NCBI GenBank assembly: GCA_037127315.1 | Contig: JBBBDQ010000330.1 | Location: 6,555,001-6,619,000 of the forward strand | Length of the DNA stretch: 64,000 nt | From: Ascarosepion bandense | Taxonomy: Eukaryota > Mollusca > Cephalopoda > Sepiida > Sepiidae | Direction: 5' to 3' | In this document: in pieces, positions 55,070 to 64,000 of the stretch | Layout of the letters: every line of letters starts with the position of its first letter | Numbering within the stretch: the first letter of the stretch is position 1 | The notes under the pieces: model-generated | The model's input: only the letters and a program-made list of their open reading frames with translations | Databases searched by the model: none | Told to the model about the DNA's origin: nothing | Program-made: the position numbers and the translations under genes

Positions 55070-56428
55070 TCTTCAGACGACCTATGCAAGTCGATATTTA
55101 TAGCACTGCTGAAGAAACCAGGTGCAAACGAGTGTGAACTACACAGAACTATCAGCTTAATGAGTCACATCACAAAACTGATTGTCAGAATCCTGATGAA
55201 TAGAGCGAGAAGCAGAATCAGGCCAGAGATAGGGCAGGAACAGTGCGGGTTCGTCAAAGACACTGGAACAAGGAACGCCATATTCATGATTAGGATGCTC
55301 TCTGAAAGGGCATTACAAATGAAGAAAGACTTGTACCTATGCTTCATTGATTATGCGAAAGCATTCGACAAAATACGACACAAAGAATTGATGGAAATGA
55401 TAGGCAACCTCGACATTTTCGGCAAAGATATAAGAATAATCAAGAATCTCTACTGGCAGCAAACGGCCTGCATATGGACAGGTAACGACCTCAGTAGATA
55501 CACAAAGATAGAAAAAGGCGTAAGACAAAGATGTGTCTTTTCACCGGATTTGTTCAACCTATACAGCGAGAATATTTTGAGGACCCTAGATGACACACCA
55601 GGATTTATTATTGGAGGCCACAACCTGAACAACATAAGATATGCGGACGATACAGTACTGATTGCGGACACGGAAAGGAAACTGCAAGATCTCATACAGA
55701 AAGTAGCAGTGGAGAGTGACAAGAAGGGACTACAAATAAACTTTAAGAAAACTGAGTGCATGGTCATCAGCAAAAGATTCAACCCAAAATGCCAAATACA
55801 GGTGGGGGATAACAGAATCAAACAAGTCCAAGAATTTAAGTACCTAGGAAGTGTTCTAACAGGAGATGGAAAGTGCGACACGGAGATCCGAAGGCGAATT
55901 GGCATGGCAAAGGACGCATTCCAGAAGATGAGCAAAATGCTAACACACAGGAAGATCTCAATAGAAATGAAGAAAAGAGTGCTAGACTGCTACCTGATGT
56001 CAGTTCTTCAGTACGGCTGTGAATGCTGGACAATATCATCGAAAATGAGGAAAAAACTGGAAGCAGCCGAAATGTGGTTCTACAGAAGGATGCTACGGAT
56101 ATCGTGGACTGAGCATACAAGCAACGACGAAGTGTTAGAAAGAATGGCAACAAAAAGGAAATTGATGCTGAGCATCAGGAAGAGACAACTGAAGTTCCTG
56201 GGACATGCAATGAGGAAGGAGAGCCTGGAGAACCTGATACTGACTGGTCAGATAGAAGGAAGGAGAGACAGAGGAAGGCAGCGGATAACATATCTGCAGA
56301 GTCTGATCAGGTGGATGACGGAACGGGGGTTGCCAGGAGCAACAGGAGCAAACATACTAAGAGCCACAAGGGATAGGGAGACGTGGAGATCCATGATCGC
56401 CTACGTCCTGAAGGGACAGGGCACATAG
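55070..56428 (+). CDS. Endonuclease-RT type LINE polymerase, RT and C-terminal part
   Basis: An open frame of about 452 codons, continuing upstream of the first Met at 55160. RT landmarks in order: TISLMSHITKLIVRI, RIRPEIGQEQCGFVKDTGTR, motif A CFIDYAKAFDKIRH, KIEKGVRQRCVFSPDLFNLY, motif C IRYADDTVLIADTE with both Asp residues, and GLQINFKKTECM. Then come FKYLGSVLTGDG, YGCECWTISSKM and RKRQLKFLGHAMRKE. The linker GVRQRCVFSPDLFN has R and V where many family members have 'GVRQGCxLSP'. The motifs and open frame suggest recent activity, but truncation prevents autonomous mobility. Confidence 0.88.
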   Translation, partial: SSDDLCKSIFIALLKKPGANECELHRTISLMSHITKLIVRILMNRARSRIRPEIGQEQCGFVKDTGTRNAIFMIRMLSERALQMKKDLYLCFIDYAKAFDKIRHKELMEMIGNLDIFGKDIRIIKNLYWQQTACIWTGNDLSRYTKIEKGVRQRCVFSPDLFNLYSENILRTLDDTPGFIIGGHNLNNIRYADDTVLIADTERKLQDLIQKVAVESDKKGLQINFKKTECMVISKRFNPKCQIQVGDNRIKQVQEFKYLGSVLTGDGKCDTEIRRRIGMAKDAFQKMSKMLTHRKISIEMKKRVLDCYLMSVLQYGCECWTISSKMRKKLEAAEMWFYRRMLRISWTEHTSNDEVLERMATKRKLMLSIRKRQLKFLGHAMRKESLENLILTGQIEGRRDRGRQRITYLQSLIRWMTERGLPGATGANILRATRDRETWRSMIAYVLKGQGT

Positions 56429-56445
56429 AAGAAGAAGAAGAATAT
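55070..56445 (+). mobile_element. RTE-like LINE, 5'-truncated, open ORF, (GAA)n end
   Basis: Starts inside the RT (SIFIALLKKPGANECELHRTI) and ends with the stop codon at 56428 followed at once by gaagaagaagaag. There is no 3' UTR beyond this microsatellite. Copies at 23067, 25046, 43245, 52355 and 53040 end at the same place. The endonuclease part that such elements carry upstream is absent. It is the least decayed retroelement in the window. Confidence 0.88.
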
Positions 56446-56449
56446 TTCA

Positions 56450-56975
56450 TACTTCAGAAAATAAAATTAAAAAAAAGCTTTTTTCGCTAAATATTTCATG
56501 CAGGAAATCAACTGTTTGTAATTTGTGTGGCATTAATGTAACTTTTTCCTCTAAAATTAAATGTCGACATTTTTAAATATTCTTTGAAAATTTCAAAACT
56601 GAGAGCATAATAGTTTTTATAATTTTAATTTCAGTAAAACAAAATAAATAATTTTTATTGTTATGTTAAATTCATTTTGTCAACAAAAAATGTAAATATT
56701 TTCCCATAATTTTGAAATAAAAACAAATGCAATGTTGTTTACAATGTCACACAAAACATCAAATCCTGTTTACGCAAAACAAAAGAAAATAGATTTTTTT
56801 TTAATGGAATTTTTGAACAATTTTGAAACAATTTTTCATATAATAATTTTTTTCTATAACAGAGTTTTAAAGGAATTCATCCATTTAATATCATAAACAT
56901 TATTGCATCATGAGATTTAATGTTTGTGGAAGTATTGTAAAAATTGTGTTCCAAATAATTTAGCAGCCATCTTCA
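56450..56975. other. Very AT-rich spacer
   Basis: No coding, no tandem array and no recognised repeat. Confidence 0.4.
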
Positions 56976-56984
56976 ATTAAAGTA

Positions 56985-57240
56985 AGAAGCACTCACAGTA
57001 GGTATGCTCAGTTTTTGTAGATTTTTTCACATACCTCCTAAAAAAAGAGCTTAGAGGTGTATGACTGATAAAGCTGAGCCTTACAATATGAAATCTCCTT
57101 TTGATGATACTTTGTGAGTGAAGCCAAGATGCCAGATCAGGACTGATAACATTGCAGATTCTTTGGATTTTACCAAGAATCTTTAAATACATAGATGTTT
57201 CCCGACCAGGTGTGGCAGCAATATTCAATGCATGGGTGAT
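56985..57240 (-). pseudogene. CR1/Jockey-like LINE fragment (pre-C-terminal region)
   Basis: The minus strand reads CCHTWSGN-like, ILGKIQRICNVISPDLASWL, then HSQSIIKRRFHIVRLSFISH and YTS-type residues. It corresponds to 'LDRLQRRICNVIGPxLxxxLxxLxHRRxVASL' upstream of the C-terminus in the 14690 copy. Both ends are truncated. Confidence 0.6.
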
Positions 57241-57378
57241 TGGTAGACGCATTCAATGCAGTGGGTATTGACAGACACATTCAATGCATGGCAAACGCAT
57301 TCAGTGCAGGGGGGATTGGCAGACGCATTCAGTGCAGGGGGGATTGGCAGACACATTCAGTGCAGGGGGGATTGGTAG
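57228..57378. repeat. 28-bp minisatellite
   Basis: About five units of gcattcagtgcaggggggat plus tggcagac (28 bp); the last three are nearly identical and the first two shorter and diverged. It grows out of the LINE sequence 'cattcaatgcatgggtgattg', so the array arose from a segment of the neighbouring LINE relic. Confidence 0.88.
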
Positions 57379-57511
57379 ACTTATGTGTAAGTGTAACAAA
57401 CTTAGCTTAATCTAACAAATATTGATTTGACCCAAATGATGTGTGGATAAAAAGATTCATTTTCTTAAAACTACAGATCGTGAAATTGTGACATAAGAAA
57501 ACTGAATCATG

Positions 57512-57985
57512 TATTTTTTTTTTTTTTTTTTTTTTTAATCGTGTCACTCCAAGCAAGGCATTCCACTGCCACTATAGCGCAGGGGGTTACATAGAGCGAT
57601 TGGGTATGGGAAATGTCAGAAGGAAGGTGGTAGATGACTTAGGATGTACATAGGGAGAAAGTTGGAGAGAGTGGGTGTGAGCTAGTGTGTTAGGAGGTGT
57701 CTATTGACCTTACATTTAAACTCCTGGAGGTTGTAGCCGTCGGGGAAGCAAGCATGCGGTAGGGAATTCCACAGGCAGGAAGTGCGAGGAAAGAAGCTGT
57801 TGGAGTAGAAATTGCGGTTACATTTCATCGGTTTCACTGTAAAAGGGTGGGACCTAGTTGCCAATCTGATACAGAAAAATGTCATAGAAATCACAAGAAA
57901 AAGAATAAGAATAGAGAAGAAGATTAATGAGAAGAGGTTGGCATTAATATTAAGGCTGACTGGTTGTGTCAGTTGTCCCAAAGGT
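57512..57985 (-). pseudogene. CR1/Jockey-like LINE 3' end
   Basis: Poly-T at 57517-57537, then the complement of the tail (aatcgtgtcactccaagcaa, ccactatagcgcagggggtt). The C-terminal coding end reads RLATRSHPFTVKPMKCNRNF, then YSNSFFPRTSCLWNSLPHAC and FPDGYNLQEFKCKVNRHLLT. Among the best-preserved C-termini here. Unrelated sequence begins upstream of RLATR at about 57872. Confidence 0.85.
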
Positions 57986-58261
57986 GGTTTGCGGTGGCTA
58001 AGTATGAAAAATTATTTCATTAAGAAGACAATGTCCCAGCTCAATATCAAGTCGGAAAATAATTCAAGTACAGAATATAGATCTAATAATTAAAGATATT
58101 TATCATACTAATTTCAGAGAATACTATTGTACTGTGTATGATTGCATTCTCTGCAATCATATTATATATGATTGTATTATATACAACTCAAATGACACCT
58201 ATCAAAATACACAAAACTTAATAGAATTTCACATATCTTAAAGCCAGCTGGATTTTTACCA

Positions 58262-58565
58262 AACAGTCAGTCAGTTAAGTGCCATACGTGATACATGCTT
58301 GGGCGATCATGTCTCAAAAGAGACATGACTGACTGGGCAGAAGATTATCCCGCAGTAGGTTGCCATTGCTTTCTGCGGTCGACTGATTGCCGACCAAGGC
58401 TATAGAACCCAATCTGTCCTGTTATTTAACCCATAACTGGAAGGAATAGACGGATTAATACCTTTCCTAAGGGTGTTTGCAGATAAGTGAATGCAATGAA
58501 TTTGGCTGGAATTTGAACTCTGCTCCCCAATTTCTTGTTCTGAGCCGATATCCAATGCACCAATG
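58262..58565 (-). mobile_element. tRNA-derived SINE, family A
   Basis: From 'cagtcagtcagttaagtgcc' to 'ccgatatccaatgcacca'. Close to consensus. The head boxes on the minus strand are intact except for one or two changes (gagttcaaattccag-type). Confidence 0.86.
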
Positions 58566-58634
58566 TACTCAGGAGATAATTATAGCAGAACAGTATTCAA
58601 TAAATCAATGTCTTTTTCTCTTTTAAAATAAGGT

Positions 58635-58755
58635 TCGGCCTGTACAAGGCACAGGGGCTACTAGTGGTAGAGTGTTACATTAAGGATTTGTTTATATGGA
58701 TAACAGGGGTAGATAACTCTAGTCTTGAACAGTTCAATGGATCTATCTTATTTAA
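58635..58755 (-). mobile_element. CR1/Jockey-like LINE tail, type 2
   Basis: 'gttcggcctgtacaaggcac', 'ctactagtggtagagtgtta', 'atttgtttatatggataaca' and 'cttgaacagttcaatgg' follow the same order as the complement-strand tail at 14265-14375 (gttcaccctgtacacaac, cttgaggtagaggatta, agtttatatggaaagg, gttgaacacgtcaag). A short insertion. Confidence 0.5.
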
Positions 58756-58789
58756 CTGACTCCAGTTTTTCATATAATAATGTTCATCA

Positions 58790-58905
58790 GGATCAGGTTG
58801 AAATGATACACTGGAAGCCGTCAAGTAAATACATTAAACCCATTTTATATAATGTGTTTAATGGATTTACTTGACAGCTTCCAGTCTATCATTTCAATCT
58901 TATTA
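58790..58905. repeat. Small foldback hairpin
   Basis: 'ggttgaaatgatacactgga ... gtcaagtaaatacattaaac' pairs with 'gtttaatggatttacttgac ... tccagtctatcatttcaatc'. Arms are about 45 bp with few mismatches; the loop is about 16 bp. Confidence 0.88.
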
Positions 58906-58944
58906 GGACCCTTATACATCATGCATTAATAGTGTGCTCAGACA

Positions 58945-59700
58945 GTTAACTTGATGCTGAATTAAGGAAAATTAAACAACTTCTAATAATTAATGGGTAA
59001 CCCGAAAATGTGTTATTGGCAGTCACTAAACAAAAGATCAGTAAGTTTTATGAAACTAAGAAATTTGGACCTCCAAAGTGTCCTGTTTATTTGAGAATTC
59101 CATGGATAGGTCCCGAGAGTCAAATATTTACTGACAGAATTAGCAATTCCATAAAGCGGTGTTTCAGTGCTGTTACTGTTAAGAATATTTTCAGTACAAA
59201 AACTGCTTCAACCACCCATGTAAGGATGTCTTGCCTATCAATAAACAAAGTTTAATTGTATATTAATATGAATGTCAGTGTGAGACTGACTATGTGGGCA
59301 AAACCATCCAATGGTTGGAGGTGAGGATCGCTCAGCATGTGCCAGGTAGAGTCTGCAGGCATGAGCCAATTACATCCAGGCAGTCACAGACTCATGAGTC
59401 AGTGATTGGTGAACACCTATTAAACACTGTAGAATGCAGGATGCATTATTCTGATTTCTTCTCTGTCATGCACAGGGCAAAGACAAGACTATTTTTTTCA
59501 TCTTGGAGTCTTTTACTGTTAATTTACAATGTCCTGTCCTGTGTAGGCAGAGAGAGTTGGAGTTTAAATTGGAGCTACCCAACATAGATAATATAAATTT
59601 TTCTTTCTTAACTTCAGTCATTGTAAAAGATTTTTCTTAGCAACTTCTCTATTTTAATTTTGCTGACGATTTCTATTCTGATAACGTATCGGCTGAAAAG
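58945..59700 (+). pseudogene. Penelope-like element, end of RT plus GIY-YIG endonuclease
   Basis: The plus strand reads, with two or three frame changes, LRKIKQLLIINGYPENV-like, KFYETKKFGPPKCPVYLRIP, WIGPESQIFTDRISNSIKRC, FSAVTVKNIFST, then YECQCETDYVGKTIQWLEVR and IAQHVP. Next come ESVIGEHLLNTVECRMHYSD and MHRAKTRLFF. 'PVYLRLPWxGxxS...C' before a Cys-rich YVGKTxxRLExR (the YIG half) is typical of Penelope-group PLEs. The end is near 'gctgaaaagcgcgcaaaata'. Dead by frameshifts. Confidence 0.82.
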
Positions 59701-59774
59701 CGCGCAAAATAATATTTTCTTTTAATCGAGATACATTTGTATCTATCTTAATAATAAAATTATTTAAATTAAAT

Positions 59775-59775
59775 C

Positions 59776-59834
<59 letters not shown>
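59775..59834. repeat. (TA)n/(CA)n microsatellite
   Basis: TA run then about 20 CA units, abutting the terminal repeat of the transposon at 59834. Confidence 0.95.
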
Positions 59835-59836
<2 letters not shown>

Positions 59837-60165
59837 GTGATTGAAAAGTAACTCTCCATTTTAAAATACTTATTTATTAACTATAATTTTTTACAAGAAA
59901 TTGATATGAGAGGAAAATGTTTAACATGAGATTTTATTTAAAATTTGAAATAGGCACCAGATTTCACTACCAGCTTTTTGAGCCACTTGAAATTGCAGTA
60001 ACTGACTTCACCAGAAATTTTAGTGGTATGGAAGAGATAACTTGCATTCACCCTTCAAGTTCTTTCAAATTAATTTGGTATGGTATAGTAGACTTGCTCC
60101 TTTAACCAAACCCAAAGAAAAAAGTCACAAGGTGTCAAGTCAGGTTGGCCACTCATACATAAAAT
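59834..60165 (-). mobile_element. Tc1/mariner-type transposon end with transposase C-terminus
   Basis: The terminal sequence cagggtgattgaaaagtaac lies next to (CA)n. On the minus strand the coding end reads PDLTPCDFFL, then WLKEQVYYT and a decayed tail. 'PRSPDLTPCDFFLWGxLKxxVY' is a common transposase motif containing the third catalytic Asp. The rest of the element is missing beyond about 60165. Confidence 0.6.
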
Positions 60166-60169
60166 AAGG

Positions 60170-61180
60170 AGTTACCTTTCAGTTGCCTTATATATATAAT
60201 TTAAATGCTATTTTTAGTGGATACCCATATTAGGGTAGAAGCTATGTTTATTTTTTTTAACAGAATATTTGTTATTGTCTACCAGCCTAAATATTTGAGA
60301 AATATCATTAAAAAAAAAAAAAATGTGCACTTTAGCAAGGCACTATTTGACTTGATCCAACCTTATTGGTAAAGCATGATGTAGTTGAAGTAGTCTAGAA
60401 TACATTAAATCTAACAACAGTCTATCCTGCAAAGGAGGTATGCAAGTTTATATACTAATCAAACTAAATAACACTAAACATTTTAAATTTCTTTTATTTT
60501 CACTCTTTTCTTATTTTGATGTTTTGACCAATTTTGTGTTTAGAATAAGAAACTAATTTTTATAGTATTAGACTGAATTTTACTGTTTAAATTTCTGAAA
60601 TGAAGAGTTATTATTTACACTATTTATGTGAACTATTGTCTTCAATTTTGTTGCTGTTATCCCAACCTTTCGGCCATTTACTCTCCAGCCTTCATCAGGT
60701 GTATGTCAATTTGGGTAGGTTAAATGGAATTCTAAACTGAACTGTTTATTTACTATCAGGGTAAACTGTTCTTTCCATGTCAAGGGATATTTTCTAGTTC
60801 TTATTTTTTAGTACTGCTCAGTTATTGCTTGATCTATTTGCACTGAATCCCAGTACACACTGCCCGACTCAGGTATTGAACTCACAATCACCATGTTATC
60901 AAATTCATGAACCAACACTTTAATCTGTTAGGTTATTTTCCCCATAGAATTTTCTTGATGTTACCCAGATCAATATACACAAGGAAAAGACAGGAGGACA
61001 CGATAACCTAAATGTTTTGGTACTAGCAACAAAAATAAAGACAAGAGTATGAATATAGTATAAATAAACTGAAATTTTGTTCAATAAAAATGTTTCAAAT
61101 ATGACAAGCACTTTTGCAAATATGTTTTTAAAATAAGTGTGTGTCTTATAAACTAGTCCACTTATTATTCCAAAATATTT
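60170..61180. other. Spacer with a possible PLE-type flank
   Basis: Mostly AT-rich. 'cccaacctttcggcc ... ccttcatcaggtgt' (about 60661-60708) is of the kind found beside PLE-like sequences here (compare gtgagccgaaagctt at 10855). No coding found. Confidence 0.3.
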
Positions 61181-61184
61181 GCTA

Positions 61185-61695
61185 CTAGCAGTATAGCCCA
61201 GCATTGCTTGGGTGTAATGAAAGCTTTAAAACTAATCCATGGTCCTGGAGCTCAGACTCAGCCTAAAGAATATTTGTATAAAGTTTGGTGAGAATCAGAT
61301 AAAAATTGTGGATTTGTATAAAGGACATACAGACAGATAAACAGACAAACACACACAAACATCTTGCCTTTTATATATTTATATATTATCGATTTTCTGC
61401 ACTATTGTAAGAACTGCAACCTTGAAACTTCTGAATATCATTTCTTATGTCTTTGTCTATGAGTGTATCTAATTTGATTAAAATCGGACCATTCCTTCTA
61501 TAACCCAATTTTTTTCGATTATCAATTTTCCATATTTATTGGGGGTACCTTGACACAAAACCTAGCTAAGAACACTGGCAGATGCTTATAGTACAACTGT
61601 GTAAATTGTCAAGAAAATTGGTATCAGCCGTTTTGGAGTCTATAGGTAACGGACACACACACGCAGACAAAGTTCCATTTATAAATAAGTTTAGA
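61185..61695 (-). mobile_element. Helitron (non-autonomous)
   Basis: 511 bp. Complement ends: ctagcagtatagcccagcat (3' side, CTAG plus hairpin) and tccatttataaataagttta followed by ga (5' side, TCTAAAC). It matches the 39053 copy throughout, with a degenerate TA-rich centre. Confidence 0.83.
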
Positions 61696-61699
61696 TATA

Positions 61700-62200
61700 T
61701 AATTTCTAACATACTCTTTCTCAGTGCACCACACAGCTCAGATTTTCAACAATGCCTGAATGAATGGGAACTAAGCGACAGACTTTATTCTACTATTCTG
61801 GCCCATGACAGGTTTACAGGGATTTTAAATACAGTGTTGTCTTCCTAGAATGGTTTCTCTACCAAGGCTTGAAAGGCAAATCAACTATGTTATTTGATAC
61901 ATTTAAGTGGCTGTGGGAGAAATTATGGATTCATATCTTTTATAAAAGAGATTAATGAAAAGTGAATATATTTTTTTAATATTTCTTTTTTGGAAATGAG
62001 TTATTTCTGCAACCTAGGTTTCAACCTTTTGGTATCTTCAGGCAATTTACAATAACTTCCAAATAAAAAATATTCAAAAGTTCTACAATATAATTGTATT
62101 AAACATTTTTTAATACAACTGTGTACTGGTGTAATTTAATTATGACCAAAAACTAGCTATTGGGCGCGTAATATGATATGCGCTAAAAAGACTACCTTCT
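61700..62200. other. Spacer, nothing recognised
   Basis: An 88-codon plus-strand frame (61582-61848) starts inside the Helitron and has no motif. Confidence 0.35.
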
Positions 62201-62204
62201 TCCA

Positions 62205-62350
62205 CCAAATGCCCCGTGGCCCAGGGGTAGAGTCGCCAACTGAGGCCAATTCGGTCGGGTTTTGAGCCTGGGTTATGTAGCAATCAGAGTCTAACCGTAC
62301 TGATGAGCTGTGATACAGCGAAACAGATCTGTCTGCGGATGACAATATAT
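62205..62350 (+). mobile_element. tRNA-derived SINE, family D
   Basis: A tRNA-like head with A-box-like gtggcccaggggtagagtcg and B-box-like ggtcgggttttgagcctggg, about 40 bp apart, then a body with gtgatacagcgaaacagatc and a TA-rich end. Only one copy lies in the window. Spacing fits a pol III promoter; a true tRNA is unlikely because no cloverleaf can be drawn past the B box. Confidence 0.6.
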
Positions 62351-62569
62351 ATAAACAGCAAGAATTGATTTCAATAAGTTTTATTAAATTCAACTGATTT
62401 TTTTTCATATAGTTTGTTGAAAATTCAGACCAAAATTGTGAATAAACTGTACAAAGGTCATGCAGGTTTGTTTTTGCATGACTAGTATATTATAATAATA
62501 TAAACAATAATATTAAAATGGTAATCAAAATCTGCTACTCAGAGTTTCTTATTGTAACATAATTGTTAA

Positions 62570-62571
<2 letters not shown>

Positions 62572-62625
<54 letters not shown>

Positions 62626-62717
62626 CTGGACAATATTCCAGTCCGTTAACCAGGAAAGAGATATTTTTTTGTCTCAAATCTTTTCATCTTCAGGTTGGGG
62701 AGTCACTGATAGACACC

Positions 62718-62785
<68 letters not shown>
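62572..62785. repeat. Compound microsatellites
   Basis: (TA)n at 62576-62624, (CT)n at 62719-62733, a short (TA)n and (CA)n at 62753-62781. Confidence 0.95.
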
Positions 62786-62789
62786 GTAA

Positions 62790-63170
62790 TTATGCAAACT
62801 TAAATTGCCTGAATTTAGACATTCACCCATATGTATGAGCATAAGGGAGAAAATTGCACATGTGGCTACTGAAAAGAATGTTTGGTCCAGCAACAAAAAT
62901 CCATTCGCCAGTAACTGACATTAACAGAACTAATCTATACTTCAAAATGTGGAAAATTTTATTGATTGTCAAAAGCAAAAGCAGTACTACCATTTGTGGA
63001 ATTTTTTTCATTCACTCTGCAGTATTGTCAAAGAATGAAAGCTTCAAATCTCAGAGGGAAACTGAAGAGAAAATTCTTCCCAGAATAGTTCTTTGCTAGA
63101 CAATTTACCATAAGGCATATGGCAGAAATCTGGTCACAAAAGAAAATCAATGTTGCATGAGAGATAAGTT
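62790..63170. other. Spacer, nothing recognised
   Basis: Two short overlapping frames on opposite strands lack motifs. Confidence 0.35.
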
Positions 63171-63174
63171 TCCT

Positions 63175-64000
63175 GAGCAAAAGAGAGAGATAAGACAAGT
63201 TACAAGCTACGGTGGGAGGTGGAAGACATATTGGAGTAGAGGAAGTAGCAACAAAAGAAAAAAAAAGTAGTCTGAAGATGTGAGAAAAGAAGGGAAGTGG
63301 CCCAGAAATAAGAGGAAAAAAGAAAGAGAATGAGTCCAGAGATGAAGAGGAGGAGGAAGAGAACAAGCTTGAGTCAAGTGGAGGAAGAAAATGGGCCCTG
63401 AGACAAGTGGAAAAGGAAAAGGAGGAGACTAGAGGTCAGAGAAAGGAAAAGATTGGGCTGGGAGATGAGTGAAGAAAAGGTACCCAGTGATGGTAGAGTG
63501 AAAAAAGGATGCAGCAATGAAAGAAAGAAAGAGAAGGGGCTCATAAAGTAAAAAAAGAAAAAAAGAATGGGTTCAAAAAATTAAAGGAAAGAAGAATATG
63601 GGTTCTGAAAGATGAGAAAAATGATGAAATGGGGTCCTCAAGATAAAAGAAAGGAAGAGAAGGGAACCCAGAGATAAGAGAAGCGGAAGAGCTCAAAGAT
63701 GACAGAAAGGAAGAGAAGGGAGTTAGAGACAATAGAATGGCTCATAGACATGAGAAAAGAAGACAATGGGTCCAGAAACAAGAGATAGGAAGTGTAGGAG
63801 TTCTGAACGATGAGAGGAATGAAGAGATGGGATCCCAAGATAGAAGAGAGGATGAAAAGGGACCTGGAGACGAGAGAAATGATGAAAAGAGACCTGGAGA
63901 CGAGAGAAATGATGAAAAGGGACCTGGAGACGAGAGAAATGATGAAAAGGGACCTGGAGACGAGAGACACGATGAAAAGGGACTTGGAGACGAGAGACAC
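63175..64000. repeat. Purine-rich tract ending in a 30-bp minisatellite
   Basis: About 825 bp in which the plus strand is overwhelmingly A and G. From about 63850 to the window end there are five units of gatgaaaagggacctggaga plus cgagagaaat (30 bp); the last units carry acac for aaat. Earlier parts contain irregular relatives (gagaaaatg, agagaaggga). Minus-strand frames with repeated SLVSRSLFII are artefacts. The array continues beyond the window. Confidence 0.9.

Noticed and set aside
55450..56153. 161- and 105-codon minus-strand ORFs
   Set aside because: Both lie antisense to the open RTE-like polymerase and have no motifs of their own.
62205..62350. Genuine tRNA gene
   Set aside because: A- and B-box-like segments exist, but no complete cloverleaf with matching acceptor stem can be drawn, and the sequence continues into a SINE-like body.
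63028..64000. Serine/leucine-rich minus-strand ORFs with SLVSRSLFII repeats
   Set aside because: They arise from the purine-rich tract and its 30-bp array; a repeat-rich secreted protein would need a start, stop and signal context that I do not see.

Overview
The window looks like repeat-rich, gene-poor nuclear DNA of a cephalopod mollusc, most likely an octopod. The sequence shows an AT-rich background, (TA)n microsatellites every few kilobases, and many copies of tRNA-derived SINEs. It also holds decayed CR1/Jockey-like, RTE-like and I-like LINEs, Penelope-like (PLE) fragments, Helitrons, mariner/Tc1 and hAT elements. There are no operons, no prokaryotic signals and no complete host gene. 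The species assignment is an inference from repeat content and architecture.

Layout. 1-5.4 kb: old duplications, a 37-bp satellite, a SINE, a 103-bp satellite and a lone relative of that satellite. 6-9 kb: SINEs, a Tc1 relic and LINE relics. 9.05-11.3 kb: an almost complete dead mariner, then a perfect 206-bp inverted repeat bounded by (TA)n, then a second mariner fragment. 11.3-16.8 kb: CR1/Jockey-like LINE copies in both orientations. 18.2-21.8 kb: a Helitron with a nested PLE-like module, two foldback elements and dispersed repeat R2. 22.3-25.6 kb: a mariner split by an RTE-like LINE, and a further RTE-like 3' end. 28-32 kb: foldbacks, another PLE-like module and the second, inverted R2 copy carrying a SINE. 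33.9-34.0 kb: the only convincing host coding sequence, one exon on the minus strand matching KIAA0513/SBF2-domain proteins. 34.3-48.7 kb: Helitrons, two internally deleted Tc1-like elements with the same gap, a 32-bp minisatellite, a possible solo LTR, LINE pieces and a non-autonomous hAT with an exact 8-bp target duplication. 48.8-60.2 kb: SINEs, LINE fragments, a 5S rRNA-like sequence beside an open RTE-like reverse transcriptase, and a PLE with a GIY-YIG region. 61-64 kb: a Helitron, a SINE, microsatellites and a purine-rich tract ending in a 30-bp minisatellite.

Interplay. No genes here work together as a pathway. The content is a layered record of transposition: SINE pair into RTE, RTE into mariner, PLE-like module into Helitron, Helitron into repeat R1, SINE into R2. 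One SINE family has the same 3' tail as the CR1/Jockey-like LINE, which suggests LINE-driven mobilisation. Several foldback structures could form long hairpins if transcribed. The most unusual features are the perfect inverted repeat at 10.5-11.0 kb with its recurrence next to (TA)n tracts, and the 5S-like/LINE junction at 54.4-56.4 kb.
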